Shown: positions 1 to 8,687 of the stretch, piece after piece | Numbering within the stretch: the stretch's first letter is position 1 | Layout of the letters: each line of letters begins with the position of its first letter | Assembly: GCF_902859805.1 (NCBI RefSeq) | Contig: NZ_CADIKC010000010.1 | Span: 62,001-126,000, forward strand | Length of the DNA stretch: 64,000 nt | Direction of reading: 5' to 3' | Source of the DNA: Paraburkholderia sediminicola | GTDB lineage: Bacteria > Pseudomonadota > Gammaproteobacteria > Burkholderiales > Burkholderiaceae | Notes under the pieces: generated by a model | Seen by the model: only the letters and a program-made list of their open reading frames with translations | Databases searched by the model: none | Told to the model about the DNA's origin: nothing | Position numbers and translations under genes: made by a program

Positions 1-358
1 CCGAGTCCTCACATCGCAAGATATCGCCGGTTTCCACGCATAGACCGGACAGACTGCCAGTACGCTTCAACCGCAAACCCAGCAGCGAAGAAGCAATGCC
101 CGAACTCGCGCGATAGACCATTTCATCGCCTTCAGCAAGCTCGACCACCGCGCCATCGGCCCGTGTCAGTTGCTGTACCCGCTCGGTGACAAAACTCATG
201 ACACCGCCAAGATCCAGTCCGAGCTTGGCAATCTCCGTCTGTGCCCGCACGATTGCCAGAAGCGTCTCGTTGTCGGGCACAACGTTGTTGAAGGCAGTCT
301 GCAAGGGTCTCTCCGAGGACAAATTGTTCGGAGATATTCTACGGGACAAATATTCCAT
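1..358 (-). CDS. GAF-domain signalling protein, N-terminal part (cut by window edge)
   Basis: An open minus-strand frame starts at ATG 358-356 and reads through the window edge, giving about 119 residues. After a short polar N-terminus it reads TLLAIVRAQTEIAKLGLDLG and then a GAF-type segment (VTERVQQLTRADGAVVELAE, YRASSGIASSLLGLRL). This start is typical of Burkholderia GAF proteins with a C-terminal GGDEF or kinase module, but that part lies outside the window, so the output domain is unknown. No clear ribosome site precedes the ATG. The GAF call is from visible pattern; a cyclic-di-GMP role is only inference. Confidence 0.7.
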   Translation of the reverse strand, partial: MEYLSRRISPNNLSSERPLQTAFNNVVPDNETLLAIVRAQTEIAKLGLDLGGVMSFVTERVQQLTRADGAVVELAEGDEMVYRASSGIASSLLGLRLKRTGSLSGLCVETGDILRCEDS

Positions 359-577
359 GGCCGACCTGCGAATGGCTCAAGCATCGTGGTCATCCGGGCG
401 CCGTATCCTCAGTTCAACGGGCAACCACGCAATAAAACAGGCGCTTCGGTGCGGGAACGAGTGTGGCCCGGGATTTCCTGACGTTATTTTCAGCAAAGCC
501 TTACAGCCCGCTGTGTGAACGAAACGTCATCTTCCGCAGTGACGGGCCACGTGCATTTCTGTGAATACGGTCTGAAC

Positions 578-2335
578 TCAGGCCTTGAACGTCAGAGCGC
601 GCGTGAGATCACCCATCGGGGTCTGGCCGCGCGCGCGCATTTCATTGTCGCGTTGCTTGATGCCGTCGAGCGTTTCGAGCCGGAACACACGGGTGACGAA
701 ACGCAGGATCGACGCGGTGTCATAGACGGTATGATCGACATAGCCTTTCTTCGCGAACGGCGAGATCACCAGCGCCGGCACGCGCGTGCCCGGCCCCCAG
801 CGATCGCCTTTGGGTGGCGCAACGTGATCCCACCAGCCGCCGTTCTCGTCGACCGTGACGATCACAACCATGTTTTCCCACTGTGGGCTGCTGCGCAATG
901 CCTTCACCGCATGTGTGATGTGCCGGTCGCCAGATGCAACGTCGGCATAACCGGCATGCATGTTCAGATTGCCCTGTGGCTTGTAGAACGTGACCGGCGG
1001 CAGCTTGCCTGCTCGTGCGTCGGCGAGAAAACGGTTGGTGCTTTCGTCGTCGCCGAGTCCGCCGTCGCGCAGGCGCTTGTCACGCGCGGCGGTGCCGGGC
1101 GCGAGGTTTTTAAAGTAGTTGAACGGCTGGTGGTGGTACTGGAAGTTGGGAATCACCGGCGTGCCGTTCGACAGATTTGCGCCGTGCTTATCCAGCGTTT
1201 CGCGGAAGGCGCCCGCGTACCAGGCCCAATCGATGCCGCGCTTGTCGAGCTTGTCGCCGATGTGCTCGTGCGTCTGCGGCGGCGCCGCCATCGCATTCGC
1301 ATCGAGCTTGAAGTCGACAACCGTGCCGCTCGCGTCCAGCGTCATCGGCGTTGGCGCGTACGGCGGCATCATCGTATTGACCGCGTAGCTGAGCACGGAG
1401 CCGTCGGCCAGCGTTTCGGGCGGCGTCAGCGCGCTCGGCCCGAACTTTGGAATGCCGTCTTTCGCGCTCGGCGGGGACGTGTCCAGCGGCTTCAGATTCG
1501 GGTCGTCCGGCTTGCCGCTGACCGTTTGGGCAATCTGGAACTTCGCGATGCTGTTAGCCGGGTCGGAATAGCGCGGCGGGGTGGCGGAGATCAGATACTG
1601 ATGGTTCAGGAATGAGCCGCCGAAAGCGCCCTGGAAGAAGTTGTCGCACAGCACGTATTCGGCCGCGAGATCCCATAGCCGCAAGTCGTAGCTGGTGTTC
1701 GCGTAGTGACCCATCGTAAAACCAGCGGAGTCGGCCCACGCGACGAACATGTTGTTCTTGCCGCCGTTGATCTGCATCTGGTTCTGATAGAACACGTGCC
1801 ACAGATCGTGTGTGACGAGCGACAGCGGCAAATTCTCGCCGCTGGGGCCGCGCAACGGAAACGGTGCATTCGGCAGATTGGTCTGGTATTGCAGCCCAGC
1901 CTTGTACGTGACGCCGTCCGCCACCTGGTCCTTCAGCAGCCAGCCGCCCGGCACAACGGGTAGTTGATTGAGTACGGTCTTGCCGTCGCGGTCGAGTTGC
2001 AGATAGTCGGCGGCCTTGAGCGACGACAGCGGTCTTTCGACGCCCGGGAAATTACCGAAAAGATTGTTGAAGCTGCGGTTCTCGGAGTAGATCACGACAA
2101 CGGTTTTGACGTTGTCGCGCAGCGCCTGATCGAGGTTCGGATTCGGCACGTTGTCGGTCTGGCCGCCGGCGGAGTGGTCCGGCGTGACACAGCCGCCCAG
2201 GCCGCCACCCGCTGCGACGGCGGCAAGCCCAGTGAGAAATGTGCGGCGGCTGGTGTTGGGCTTGTCCAGTTTCTCCTGAGTATCGCTGGGCGGATTCGAA
2301 GGGACGGAGGGGGAAGAGGGGGGCTGCTTTTTCAA
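578..2335 (-). CDS. Tat-exported phosphoesterase family protein (AcpA/phospholipase C-like)
   Basis: 585 aa. The start is TTG, supported by AAGGAG six bases upstream; the nearby ATG hits an immediate stop. The N-terminus has a twin-arginine signal (SRRTFLTG) and a lipobox-like LGGC, so it is probably a Tat-exported, perhaps lipid-anchored protein. The mature part has the phosphoesterase family (PF04185) signature VVVIYSENRSFNNLFGNFPG and the C-terminal metal-site segment VDENGGWWDHVAPPKG. Family members hydrolyse phosphomonoesters or phospholipids in the periplasm. The substrate is not readable. It stands alone, upstream of an ABC-permease remnant. Confidence 0.85.
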   Translation of the reverse strand: MKKQPPSSPSVPSNPPSDTQEKLDKPNTSRRTFLTGLAAVAAGGGLGGCVTPDHSAGGQTDNVPNPNLDQALRDNVKTVVVIYSENRSFNNLFGNFPGVERPLSSLKAADYLQLDRDGKTVLNQLPVVPGGWLLKDQVADGVTYKAGLQYQTNLPNAPFPLRGPSGENLPLSLVTHDLWHVFYQNQMQINGGKNNMFVAWADSAGFTMGHYANTSYDLRLWDLAAEYVLCDNFFQGAFGGSFLNHQYLISATPPRYSDPANSIAKFQIAQTVSGKPDDPNLKPLDTSPPSAKDGIPKFGPSALTPPETLADGSVLSYAVNTMMPPYAPTPMTLDASGTVVDFKLDANAMAAPPQTHEHIGDKLDKRGIDWAWYAGAFRETLDKHGANLSNGTPVIPNFQYHHQPFNYFKNLAPGTAARDKRLRDGGLGDDESTNRFLADARAGKLPPVTFYKPQGNLNMHAGYADVASGDRHITHAVKALRSSPQWENMVVIVTVDENGGWWDHVAPPKGDRWGPGTRVPALVISPFAKKGYVDHTVYDTASILRFVTRVFRLETLDGIKQRDNEMRARGQTPMGDLTRALTFKA

Positions 2336-2407
2336 GTCATTCTCCTTGTGTCTATCGTCATCGATCGGAAAGCCGCACGGTGTGCAGCGATGAGGGTTTC
2401 AACTGGA

Positions 2408-2861
2408 TTACAGCGTGCTGCCGGAAGTCAACTCGCCTCGCAGCGCGCGTGAGGTCGGCAGCAGAAGGATAAAACTGGCAACTGCGGCAGCGGGAAATAT
2501 AACCTCCGCGCCGTCGAGCTGAAAGTACAACAGAATTGGTAATGTCTGGATGTTTTGGTGCGCCGACGATAAAGGTCTTATCGAACTCTTCGAGGCCGCT
2601 GGCCAACATCACCAGGCTGCCGCCCGGCAGTTCTCGCCGGGCGGCCGGCAAGCCGATATGCCACGCCGTTGCGAGCGCGCGTGCGCCAAGCGAGCGGGCT
2701 GCTGAAATCACATCGGACGGTACATTCGCGAAACTGGCTGAGAGAATCCGGATCATCAGCGGCGGCGTGCCGACCAGTTGAGCGAGCAGCACGCCTGGCC
2801 ACGTATAGCTCAAATGGGCGAGCTGCAGCACGGGTGCATTTGCGGATTCGGCATGGCGTTA
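2408..2861 (-). pseudogene. remnant of a binding-protein-dependent ABC transporter permease, frameshifted
   Basis: The minus-strand frame reads SYTWPGVLLAQLVGTPP, then the EAA-loop pattern (SAARSLGARALATAWHIGLP) and SGLEEFDKTFIVGAPKHPDIT, which is typical of the C-terminal half of spermidine/phosphonate/iron-type permeases. After PDIT the frame loses sense. A neighbouring frame continues with PILLYFQLDGAEVIFPAAAV and ends at the stop at 2408-2410, so a frameshift lies near 2530. Upstream an in-frame TAA closes the reading frame before any N-terminal half. No binding protein or ATPase is nearby. It is a decayed 5'-truncated gene. Confidence 0.75.
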
Positions 2862-2953
2862 TGCGAGATCAGCATGAAGCAGGGCGCGCGACGCGTTTAT
2901 GATCGACGTCCTTCTTCCAAGCAGCGCAAACTGCCGTGTAGGTCTCAAACTTG

Positions 2954-3901
2954 ATGCTCCGCTTACCCTTTTCTATTTTTCGACGCATCCTGATGTCAGC
3001 AGGAATCGCTTTATCCGTGGCTGCAGCAGCCGGCAATGCCGCAGCGCGGCCACCATCTGATATCCGGGCCGTGTCATGGATAGTCGTTGACGGCGAATCC
3101 GGCCAGATACTGGTGGAACATAACGCGGACGCAGAGCGTCAACCCGCTTCGCTCACCAAACTCATGACGGCATACATCGTGCTCGGCGCCTTGAAGCGTG
3201 GAACCCTGCGCTGGGATGAGAACGTGCAGGTCGGCGCGGCTGACGTCGGTGAAGTCGGCAGCGACGAGGCGAAAATGTACCTGACGCCGGGGCAGCGGGT
3301 GCCGGTTAGAGAGCTCGTCCGCGGTCTTATCGCCGCCTCTGCCAACGACGCCGCACTTGTGCTCGCAGAGCGCGTCGGCGGCTCGCTTGCCGGTTTCGAA
3401 CAATTGATGAACGAAACGGCGCGGCAACTTGGAATGAAACATACCCACTACTCAACGCCGTCAGGGATTACAACGCCAGGAAATTACTCAACAGCCCGCG
3501 ACCTTTCCGTGTTGGCCTTGCGTATCACCAAAGACTTCCCGGAGTACTACACATTTTCATCGGAGCAGCATTTCGCGTTCGGCAGGTTCGAGAAGCGAAA
3601 CAAGAACTGGCTGCTTGGAAAGGACCCTTCGGTCGACGGCATGAAGACCGGCCATACCCAGGCAGCCGGTTACTGCATCGTCGCAACCGCGAAGAGAAAA
3701 CAGGTAGCGCCGCCGATGACGCGACGCGTCTTTGCCGTTCTACTGGGTGCACCAACGGCTGGTGACCGGATAGCGGGCGCCGGCAGCTTGCTGAACTACG
3801 CGTTCTCAGCCTACAAGGACTTTCCAGTCGATGACGGGACCGGAGCGCACTCGGTTACCCGTCTGTCAGTGGCGAGTCCCGGCAAAGCGGATGGGACCTG
3901 A
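2954..3901 (+). CDS. D-alanyl-D-alanine carboxypeptidase (PBP5/DacA-like, short form)
   Basis: 315 aa from the ATG at 2954 (a TTG precedes it by one codon). There is a signal peptide over roughly residues 1-30 (hydrophobic, ending AAARP). The three penicillin-binding motifs are present: SxxK as SLTK, SxN as SAN, and KTG as KTGHTQAAGY. Such enzymes trim the terminal D-Ala of peptidoglycan pentapeptides in the periplasm. At about 315 aa it lacks most of the C-terminal beta-domain and amphipathic anchor of full-length PBP5 (about 400 aa), so it is probably a soluble or alternative type. The family call is secure; the exact paralogue is not. Confidence 0.88.
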   Translation: MLRLPFSIFRRILMSAGIALSVAAAAGNAAARPPSDIRAVSWIVVDGESGQILVEHNADAERQPASLTKLMTAYIVLGALKRGTLRWDENVQVGAADVGEVGSDEAKMYLTPGQRVPVRELVRGLIAASANDAALVLAERVGGSLAGFEQLMNETARQLGMKHTHYSTPSGITTPGNYSTARDLSVLALRITKDFPEYYTFSSEQHFAFGRFEKRNKNWLLGKDPSVDGMKTGHTQAAGYCIVATAKRKQVAPPMTRRVFAVLLGAPTAGDRIAGAGSLLNYAFSAYKDFPVDDGTGAHSVTRLSVASPGKADGT

Positions 3902-3978
3902 AGGAGAGGGTTGCCGAAAGCGGCAGGACGTATTGACGCGCCACGACTTCGAGCGCGAACGCCAGTTCAGATCAGGCG

Positions 3979-4812
3979 TTAGCCAGCATTGCCTTGAGCG
4001 GCTTTCGAAACGCTTTCCCATTGCCGCCACGTGGCGAGCCGATCCGCGTAGCTATGTTCTGCGATCTGGAGCGCAGTGTCGCCAAGCAACAGACGCAACG
4101 GCGGGGTCGGTGCATCGACGACAGCGAGAATCGCGTCGGCTGTGGACTGGGCGTTGCCGAGGGCGCGGGAGCCATGGGCTGCCGCCAGTTTCTCGCGCAA
4201 GCCGCTGTATGCGTCCAGCTTCGTTACGTGATGAGCGGACGCGCCGCGCCAGTCAGTGTCGTAGCCGCCGGGTTCGATGAGCGTTACCTTGATGCCGAAG
4301 TCCGCGACTTCCTTGGCAAGCGCATCGCACAAACCTTCGAGCGCCCATTTGGAGGCAACGTAGACGCCCGCCGTGGGGAAAGTAATCACGCCGGCGAGAC
4401 TGGATACCGCGAGCAAGTGACCATCACCCTGCAAACGTAGTAACGGCAACGCGGCCTGAACGACCCACAAGGAACCGAAGAAATTCGTCTCGAACTGCGC
4501 GCGTGCCGCAGCTTCGTCTGTTTCTTCGATCGTGCCAAACAGGCCGTAACCCGCGTTGCTCAGCACTACGTCGAGGCGGCCAAAATGCCGGTGCGCCTGT
4601 TCGACCGCAGCGAAAACGGCATCACGATCCGTGACGTCGAGTGCGAGTGGAAGAATCGCGTCACCGTACGATTCGACGAGATCATTAAGGCTCGCAATGT
4701 CCCGCACCGTGGCGGCGACACTGTCACCGCGTACGAGAGCGGCCTCGGCCCAGACGCGGCCGAATCCGCGCGAAGTACCGGTGATGAACCAGACTTTCTT
4801 ACTCATATGCAT
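3979..4812 (-). CDS. short-chain dehydrogenase/reductase (SDR)
   Basis: Classical SDR of about 277 aa. The NAD(P)-binding motif is FITGTSRGFGR, followed by LDVTDRDAV, NAGYG, the catalytic serine region VSSLAG and the YxxxK motif YVASKWALEG. The start is taken at ATG 4812 (or ATG 4806, MSKKVWF). A longer frame to 4920 would run across the promoter and operator and is rejected. It probably reduces or oxidises a carbonyl/hydroxyl substrate in the cytosol. Two CTAAC-N3-GTTAG-type dyads upstream place it under the TetR regulator encoded at 5509-6138. Confidence 0.9.
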   Translation of the reverse strand: MHMSKKVWFITGTSRGFGRVWAEAALVRGDSVAATVRDIASLNDLVESYGDAILPLALDVTDRDAVFAAVEQAHRHFGRLDVVLSNAGYGLFGTIEETDEAAARAQFETNFFGSLWVVQAALPLLRLQGDGHLLAVSSLAGVITFPTAGVYVASKWALEGLCDALAKEVADFGIKVTLIEPGGYDTDWRGASAHHVTKLDAYSGLREKLAAAHGSRALGNAQSTADAILAVVDAPTPPLRLLLGDTALQIAEHSYADRLATWRQWESVSKAAQGNAG

Positions 4813-4873
4813 TAGTTCCGAAAGAGGCCAGATCACCAGCCTGGTTTTAACTGATACCACTGTCGTTGCTAAT

Positions 4874-4886
4874 CTAACGGTGGTAG
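4874..4886. promoter_or_regulatory. imperfect second TetR operator (CTAACGGTGGTAG)
   Basis: Imperfect copy of the CTAAC-N3-GTTAG dyad with one mismatch in the right arm. It starts 27 bp from the copy at 4901-4913, just downstream of the SDR gene's -10 box. Confidence 0.5.
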
Positions 4887-4892
4887 GTTTGA

Positions 4893-4920
4893 ATTTTAGA
4901 CTAACAATGTTAGGCGTCAA
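4893..4920 (-). promoter_or_regulatory. sigma70-like promoter of the SDR gene with TetR operator in the spacer
   Basis: On the minus strand, -35 TTGACG (4920-4915) and -10 TAAAAT (4898-4893) are 16 bp apart. The 13-bp palindrome CTAACATTGTTAG (4913-4901) fills the spacer. The same layout occurs before the 124-aa gene. Seen directly; the repressor assignment is inference from proximity to the TetR gene. Confidence 0.7.
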
Positions 4921-5066
4921 GGGGAAAATTGTGAAGGGTGTCCGGCTCGATACCGAATGGCGGTGACGCCCGCGCGGACAGTTCCGGCAGGCAGCGCACG
5001 CAAGTAGGGGGAAACGGGATGGGGCCGCATGGTCTGGAGAGTCGGTAGACCAACGGCGGAGGGGCT

Positions 5067-5441
5067 TTACTTCTGGCCTAGCAGGCGCGCGACTTCGGCG
5101 CTGACGTCAGCTTCGTTTTCGATGATCCGGATCGGGAAGCCGAAGGCTTTGGCCATGGCTGGCGCCATCACTCTCGATGCTACGGCCAATGTGTGACTCG
5201 TGTGGACGATTACCGCGCCGGCGCACCATTGAGCGAGCGCGGGCCGATTTCTCTTGAGCCAGAGTGCGTGCTGTTTTCGTTCGCCTTGTGGTGCGTCCTG
5301 TTCATCGGCAGGCGCGCCGACGCTGAACAGAACAAAGCGCTGGGCGCGGGCGAACAGCGCATCGAACTGCGATTCCCAGTCTGGCTCGTTGTACTCCGTG
5401 CACAGACGCACGAGCGGGAAATCCGTTGTATCCAGAAACAT
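5067..5441 (-). CDS. unknown 124-aa protein in the TetR unit
   Basis: Starts at ATG 5441 with AGAGG upstream. The protein (MFLDTTDFPLVRLCTEYNE...) has no signal peptide or membrane segment. It contains LWLKRNRPALAQWCAGAVIV and a C-terminus AFGFPIRIIENEADVSAEV. The overall look is a small alpha/beta protein of the kind often listed as hypothetical in Burkholderia; I do not recognise a catalytic motif. It lies between the SDR and TetR genes on the same strand, and its promoter carries two TetR-type operators, so it is probably co-induced with the SDR. Confidence 0.75.
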   Translation of the reverse strand: MFLDTTDFPLVRLCTEYNEPDWESQFDALFARAQRFVLFSVGAPADEQDAPQGERKQHALWLKRNRPALAQWCAGAVIVHTSHTLAVASRVMAPAMAKAFGFPIRIIENEADVSAEVARLLGQK

Positions 5442-5472
5442 CGTTGGCCTCTCTCGCAGGGATTGCGATCAT

Positions 5473-5512
5473 CTAACGATGTTAGTTTAGTCTAACGTTG
5501 TTAGACGATCAA
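5473..5512 (-). promoter_or_regulatory. promoter of the 124-aa gene with two TetR operators
   Basis: On the minus strand, -35 TTGATC (5512-5507) and -10 TAAACT (5489-5484) are 17 bp apart. One operator, CTAACGTTGTTAG (5492-5504), fills the spacer and a second, CTAACGATGTTAG (5473-5485), overlaps the end of the -10. The region lies between the end of the TetR gene and the start of the 124-aa gene, so the latter has its own repressible promoter. Confidence 0.7.
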
Positions 5513-6138
5513 GAGTCGGCGATTTTGCTTTTTAACCCCCGGATCAGCAGATCGAGACCCAATGCGAAGCGCTGGTCGAAATTTTGATTGAAGATGTCGT
5601 CGGCTGCCTCGTATGCGTGGGGATAGCCGGTGTTCGCGAGCGCCATGAACGCGGCCCGGCGCGCATCCATGTCGATGTCGTTGTCTGTGCCAAGCGCCTG
5701 TTCTTCCATCACGAATCCGAGCACGTAGTAGAGCACGCTGAACGAGCCCCATGAGGACAGCCGGGTGTTTGCGCCAGCTTCGGCTAGCGTGGCCATCATC
5801 GCGTTGCCGACCCGCATGACATTTTCGGCCACGCCGTAACTGCCGGCGAACACGCGCGCGCCGTCCCGATGTTTCAACATCGCCCGGCGGATTTCAACCG
5901 CGATATGACGCAAGCGCTCTTCCCACTGGTGATGACGTGGCGCTTTGCGGGCGACGTTCTCCATAAGAATGTTGGCCATGCCGTCCATCAGTTCCTGCTT
6001 GTTCGCAAAGTGCCAGTACAGCGAGGCTGCCTTGATATCGAGTGCCTGCGCGAGTTTGCGCATCGTTACGCCCTCGATTCCAAGTTCATCGAGGAGGTCC
6101 ATCGCAACCTGGATGACCTGTTCTTTCTGTATTGCCAT
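5509..6138 (-). CDS. TetR family repressor
   Basis: 209 aa. The N-terminal helix-turn-helix reads GVTMRKLAQALDIKAASLYWHF, then ANKQELMDGMA, close in style to classical TetR (LYWHxxNKxxL). A C-terminal ligand-binding helical region follows. The likely operator is the 13-bp CTAAC-N3-GTTAG dyad found upstream of this gene, the 124-aa gene and the SDR gene, which implies autoregulation. The inducer is unknown. An upstream CTAACGGTGTTAG at 6216-6228 overlaps its own promoter. Confidence 0.93.
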   Translation of the reverse strand: MAIQKEQVIQVAMDLLDELGIEGVTMRKLAQALDIKAASLYWHFANKQELMDGMANILMENVARKAPRHHQWEERLRHIAVEIRRAMLKHRDGARVFAGSYGVAENVMRVGNAMMATLAEAGANTRLSSWGSFSVLYYVLGFVMEEQALGTDNDIDMDARRAAFMALANTGYPHAYEAADDIFNQNFDQRFALGLDLLIRGLKSKIADS

Positions 6139-6207
6139 GGGGGTCTTTTTTGAATGTTGAGGGTATCGAGATTTGCCGACGCTATTGAGTATGCGTTGAT
6201 GCTCTAC

Positions 6208-6228
6208 ATTTTAAACTAACGGTGTTAG
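6208..6228 (-). promoter_or_regulatory. tetR promoter -10 and operator
   Basis: A minus-strand TAAAAT (6213-6208) acts as a plausible -10. The dyad CTAACGGTGTTAG (6216-6228) sits just upstream in the spacer position. The -35 is weak. It is the fifth copy of the operator in 1.4 kb. Confidence 0.6.
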
Positions 6229-6362
6229 TAGACGCTGACAGTTATCACAGGCGCGTGGTGAGGGCGGAACGTCACGTCGACGCTGCTTGGCACGCGACCA
6301 AACAGCCCTTATGTTCGTGCCACAATACACGCGCCAGCACGCCCACATGAAAGGAGACAGGT

Positions 6363-7037
6363 TTGAGCAAGAGCGCCGCAGCGACCACCGAGACATGGCA
6401 TATGGATGACGCCACGGCGGGCGTGTGGATTCGTGCAGCCCATCTTGGCCGGAAGATCAAGGTCAAGAAGGGCAACATGATTTATCGTCAAGGCGAGCTC
6501 GGTTTCACCTTTTACTTTCTGCTTTCCGGTCGTATCCAGGTTTCGATTTTTCAGAGCGACGGCACCGAGTTCATGCTTGAAATGATGGGGCCGTGGTCGA
6601 TGTTTGGCGAGAGCCCCGCTATGGATGGCTTCCCGCGCATTGCCACAGCTATCGCAGCCGAGGACTCGGAGCTGATTGAGTTTGACATCAGGGTTATCAC
6701 TGGAGCAATTCCGTCCTGTCCGGAACTCGCGATCTCACTGATGCGTATCGTTGCGCTCAAACAGCGGATTCTGGCCTCCCGCATTCAATACCTCGCGCTT
6801 CCAAAGCCGGAGATGCGAATTGGGGAGCTGCTGGGACGGATGGCCGAACTGTACGGCGAGAAGCGGGAGGACGGCACGCTGATATCTATCCCGCTGACTC
6901 ATGAGCAGATCGCCGCTATGACGGGGGCGACCCGTGTCACCGTCACCCGTGCATTGAAGCGGTTGACGACGCTCGGCGCGATTGAATTGCGGCAGCGTCG
7001 TATCTGGGTGCTCGACTCGTCCAAACTTCTCGGTTGA
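6363..7037 (+). CDS. Crp/Fnr family regulator, copy 1
   Basis: 224 aa from a TTG start, supported by AGGAG six bases upstream. An N-terminal cNMP-binding-type beta-barrel (about 20-130, GELGFTFYFLLSGRIQVSIF) and a C-terminal winged helix (about 155-220, THEQIAAMTGATRVTVTRAL) are visible. There is no FNR-type N-terminal cysteine cluster, so oxygen sensing by an Fe-S cluster is unlikely. The recognition helix has Val where CRP/FNR have a base-contacting Glu. It is a clear paralogue of the regulator at 18088-18774 (shared TETWHMD, DGTEF-LE-MGPWS, RVTVTR). It precedes the catabolic island and probably controls it. Confidence 0.9.
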   Translation: MSKSAAATTETWHMDDATAGVWIRAAHLGRKIKVKKGNMIYRQGELGFTFYFLLSGRIQVSIFQSDGTEFMLEMMGPWSMFGESPAMDGFPRIATAIAAEDSELIEFDIRVITGAIPSCPELAISLMRIVALKQRILASRIQYLALPKPEMRIGELLGRMAELYGEKREDGTLISIPLTHEQIAAMTGATRVTVTRALKRLTTLGAIELRQRRIWVLDSSKLLG

Positions 7038-7137
7038 TTTGGTATCTCGCTATACAGACGGCAGGTTAGCTGGTCACCTAAAGTGGTCACGTTGGATTCA
7101 ATTTCCCCGTACTACACCAGTTGATTGAAGGACTGCC

Positions 7138-7551
7138 ATGAGCAAAATCGAGCGCCTGCGTCTTCCTGACGATGACGCAACCTTCGGAAGCAATCGCATT
7201 TTCGACCTGTTCCAGTACTCGCCGGCCGTGACGGCTAACGGGCTGGTGTTTATCGCTGGGCAAATCGGTCTGCGTGCCGACGGGTCGATTCCGGAGGATC
7301 CGAAGGAACAGATCGATGTCGCGTTCAAGCGTATCGAAGCCGTGCTCAACCATATGGACCTCGATTTCACGGATGTCGTCGAGCTCGTTTCCTATCACGT
7401 CGATGTTGGCGCACAACTCGCCACGTTCCGCGAAGTAAAGGAGCGGTACATTCGCTCGGATTTCCCGGCATGGACCATTCTCGGTATTGCCGCGTTGGCT
7501 CGTCCTGAGCTTATCGTCGAGATCAAGGTCGTCGCTGCGAGCCGGAAGTAA
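7138..7551 (+). CDS. RidA/YjgF/UK114 family protein
   Basis: 137 aa. Characteristic segments are ANGLVFIAGQIGLRADGSIP, LDFTDVVELVSYHVDV and FPAWTILGIAALARPELIVE. RidA proteins hydrolyse reactive enamine/imine intermediates; pathway-specific members include 2-aminomuconate deaminase. The conserved Arg of canonical RidA deaminases (usually in an R-x-x-V-x-V context near the C-terminus) is not obvious: the corresponding stretch reads LARPELIVEI. First gene of a co-directional run to 18 kb, so it probably serves a pathway step rather than general housekeeping. Confidence 0.88.
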   Translation: MSKIERLRLPDDDATFGSNRIFDLFQYSPAVTANGLVFIAGQIGLRADGSIPEDPKEQIDVAFKRIEAVLNHMDLDFTDVVELVSYHVDVGAQLATFREVKERYIRSDFPAWTILGIAALARPELIVEIKVVAASRK

Positions 7552-7694
7552 GTTTCATTTTCGCCGGCTGCGTCGAACGCCGGAACCGATACTTCATTGA
7601 CCGCCGCTCCGCCATGTGGACAGGCCACCGTGTTGCGCGTTTGTGCTCAATACGATGAGAGAGTGGTGGTTCTTTATGAGCGGAAACCCGTCAA

Positions 7695-8648
7695 ATGGGC
7701 AAAGCATTCGCTTCGCATGGCGACCTCGAAGATAAGGTCGTCTCGTTCGAGAAACTCTCCAACAACGCCTACGCGTACACCGCTGAAGGCGACCCGAACA
7801 CCGGCGTCATCATTGGCGATGATGCGGTGATGGTCATCGACACGCAGGCGACGCCTGTGATGGCACAAGACGTGATTCGCCGCATTCGCGAAGTCACCGA
7901 CAAACCTGTCAAGTACGTCTTGTTGTCGCATTACCATGCTGTTCGCGTGTTTGGCGCATCGGCATATCAGGCTCGGGAAATCCTCGCGAGCCGGGATACG
8001 TACGACCTGATTGTCGAACGCGGCGAGCAGGACAAGGCCAGCGAGATCGGCCGTTTTCCTCGTCTGTTCCGTAACGCCGAATCGATTCCACCCGGCCTCG
8101 TGTGGCCGACCATGACATTCAAGGGCGAAATGACTGTCAACCTTGGGAATCTGGAAGTGAAGATTCAACAGGTTGGTCGCGGTCATACCAAAGGTGACAC
8201 CATCGCCTGGTTGCCGGAGCAGAAGATTCTCTTTGCTGGCGACCTGGTCGAATACCAGTCGACGCCTTATTGCGGCGACGCCTATTTCCGCGCGTGGCCG
8301 GCCACTCTCGACGAATTATCGAAATTCAAGGCAGAAAAGATGGTTCCAGGACGCGGGCCGGCGCTCAAGAGCGCCGCTGAGGTGCGTCAGGGTCTGGCGG
8401 GCACGCGTGCGTTCCTCACTGATTTGTATGGCGAGGTGAACCGCGGCGTCGCGGATGGCAAGGACCTGAAGACTATCTATCGCGAAGTCTATGCCTTCAT
8501 GAAACCACGTTATAGCGACTGGGTCATCTTTGATCATTGCATGCCGTTCGACGTGTCACGCGCTTATGACGAGGCTACGGGTTTCGATGACCCGAGAATC
8601 TGGACGGCAGAGCGCGACGTCGAGATGTGGAGGCAGTTGGAAGCGTAG
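7695..8648 (+). CDS. MBL-fold metallohydrolase with a modified metal motif
   Basis: 317 aa. Metallo-beta-lactamase fold signatures are VIIGDDAVMVIDTQATP, LLSHYHAVRVFGA, GRGHTKGDT and ILFAGDLVEY. In place of HxHxDH the first motif reads HYHAVR, so the Asp and His of the second metal site are missing while the later His and Asp remain. This may be a mono-metal or altered-activity subfamily. It probably hydrolyses a thioester, lactone or amide-type intermediate; no substrate is readable. It lies between RidA and the HPPD-like gene on the same strand. Confidence 0.85.
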   Translation: MGKAFASHGDLEDKVVSFEKLSNNAYAYTAEGDPNTGVIIGDDAVMVIDTQATPVMAQDVIRRIREVTDKPVKYVLLSHYHAVRVFGASAYQAREILASRDTYDLIVERGEQDKASEIGRFPRLFRNAESIPPGLVWPTMTFKGEMTVNLGNLEVKIQQVGRGHTKGDTIAWLPEQKILFAGDLVEYQSTPYCGDAYFRAWPATLDELSKFKAEKMVPGRGPALKSAAEVRQGLAGTRAFLTDLYGEVNRGVADGKDLKTIYREVYAFMKPRYSDWVIFDHCMPFDVSRAYDEATGFDDPRIWTAERDVEMWRQLEA

Positions 8649-8687
8649 GTCGGTCGGGCACGGCCTGATTGTCGAATGAGAGCTTGC

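Noticed and set aside
515..1615. Plus-strand open frame of 366 codons
   Set aside because: Antisense to the Tat phosphoesterase gene; no motif.
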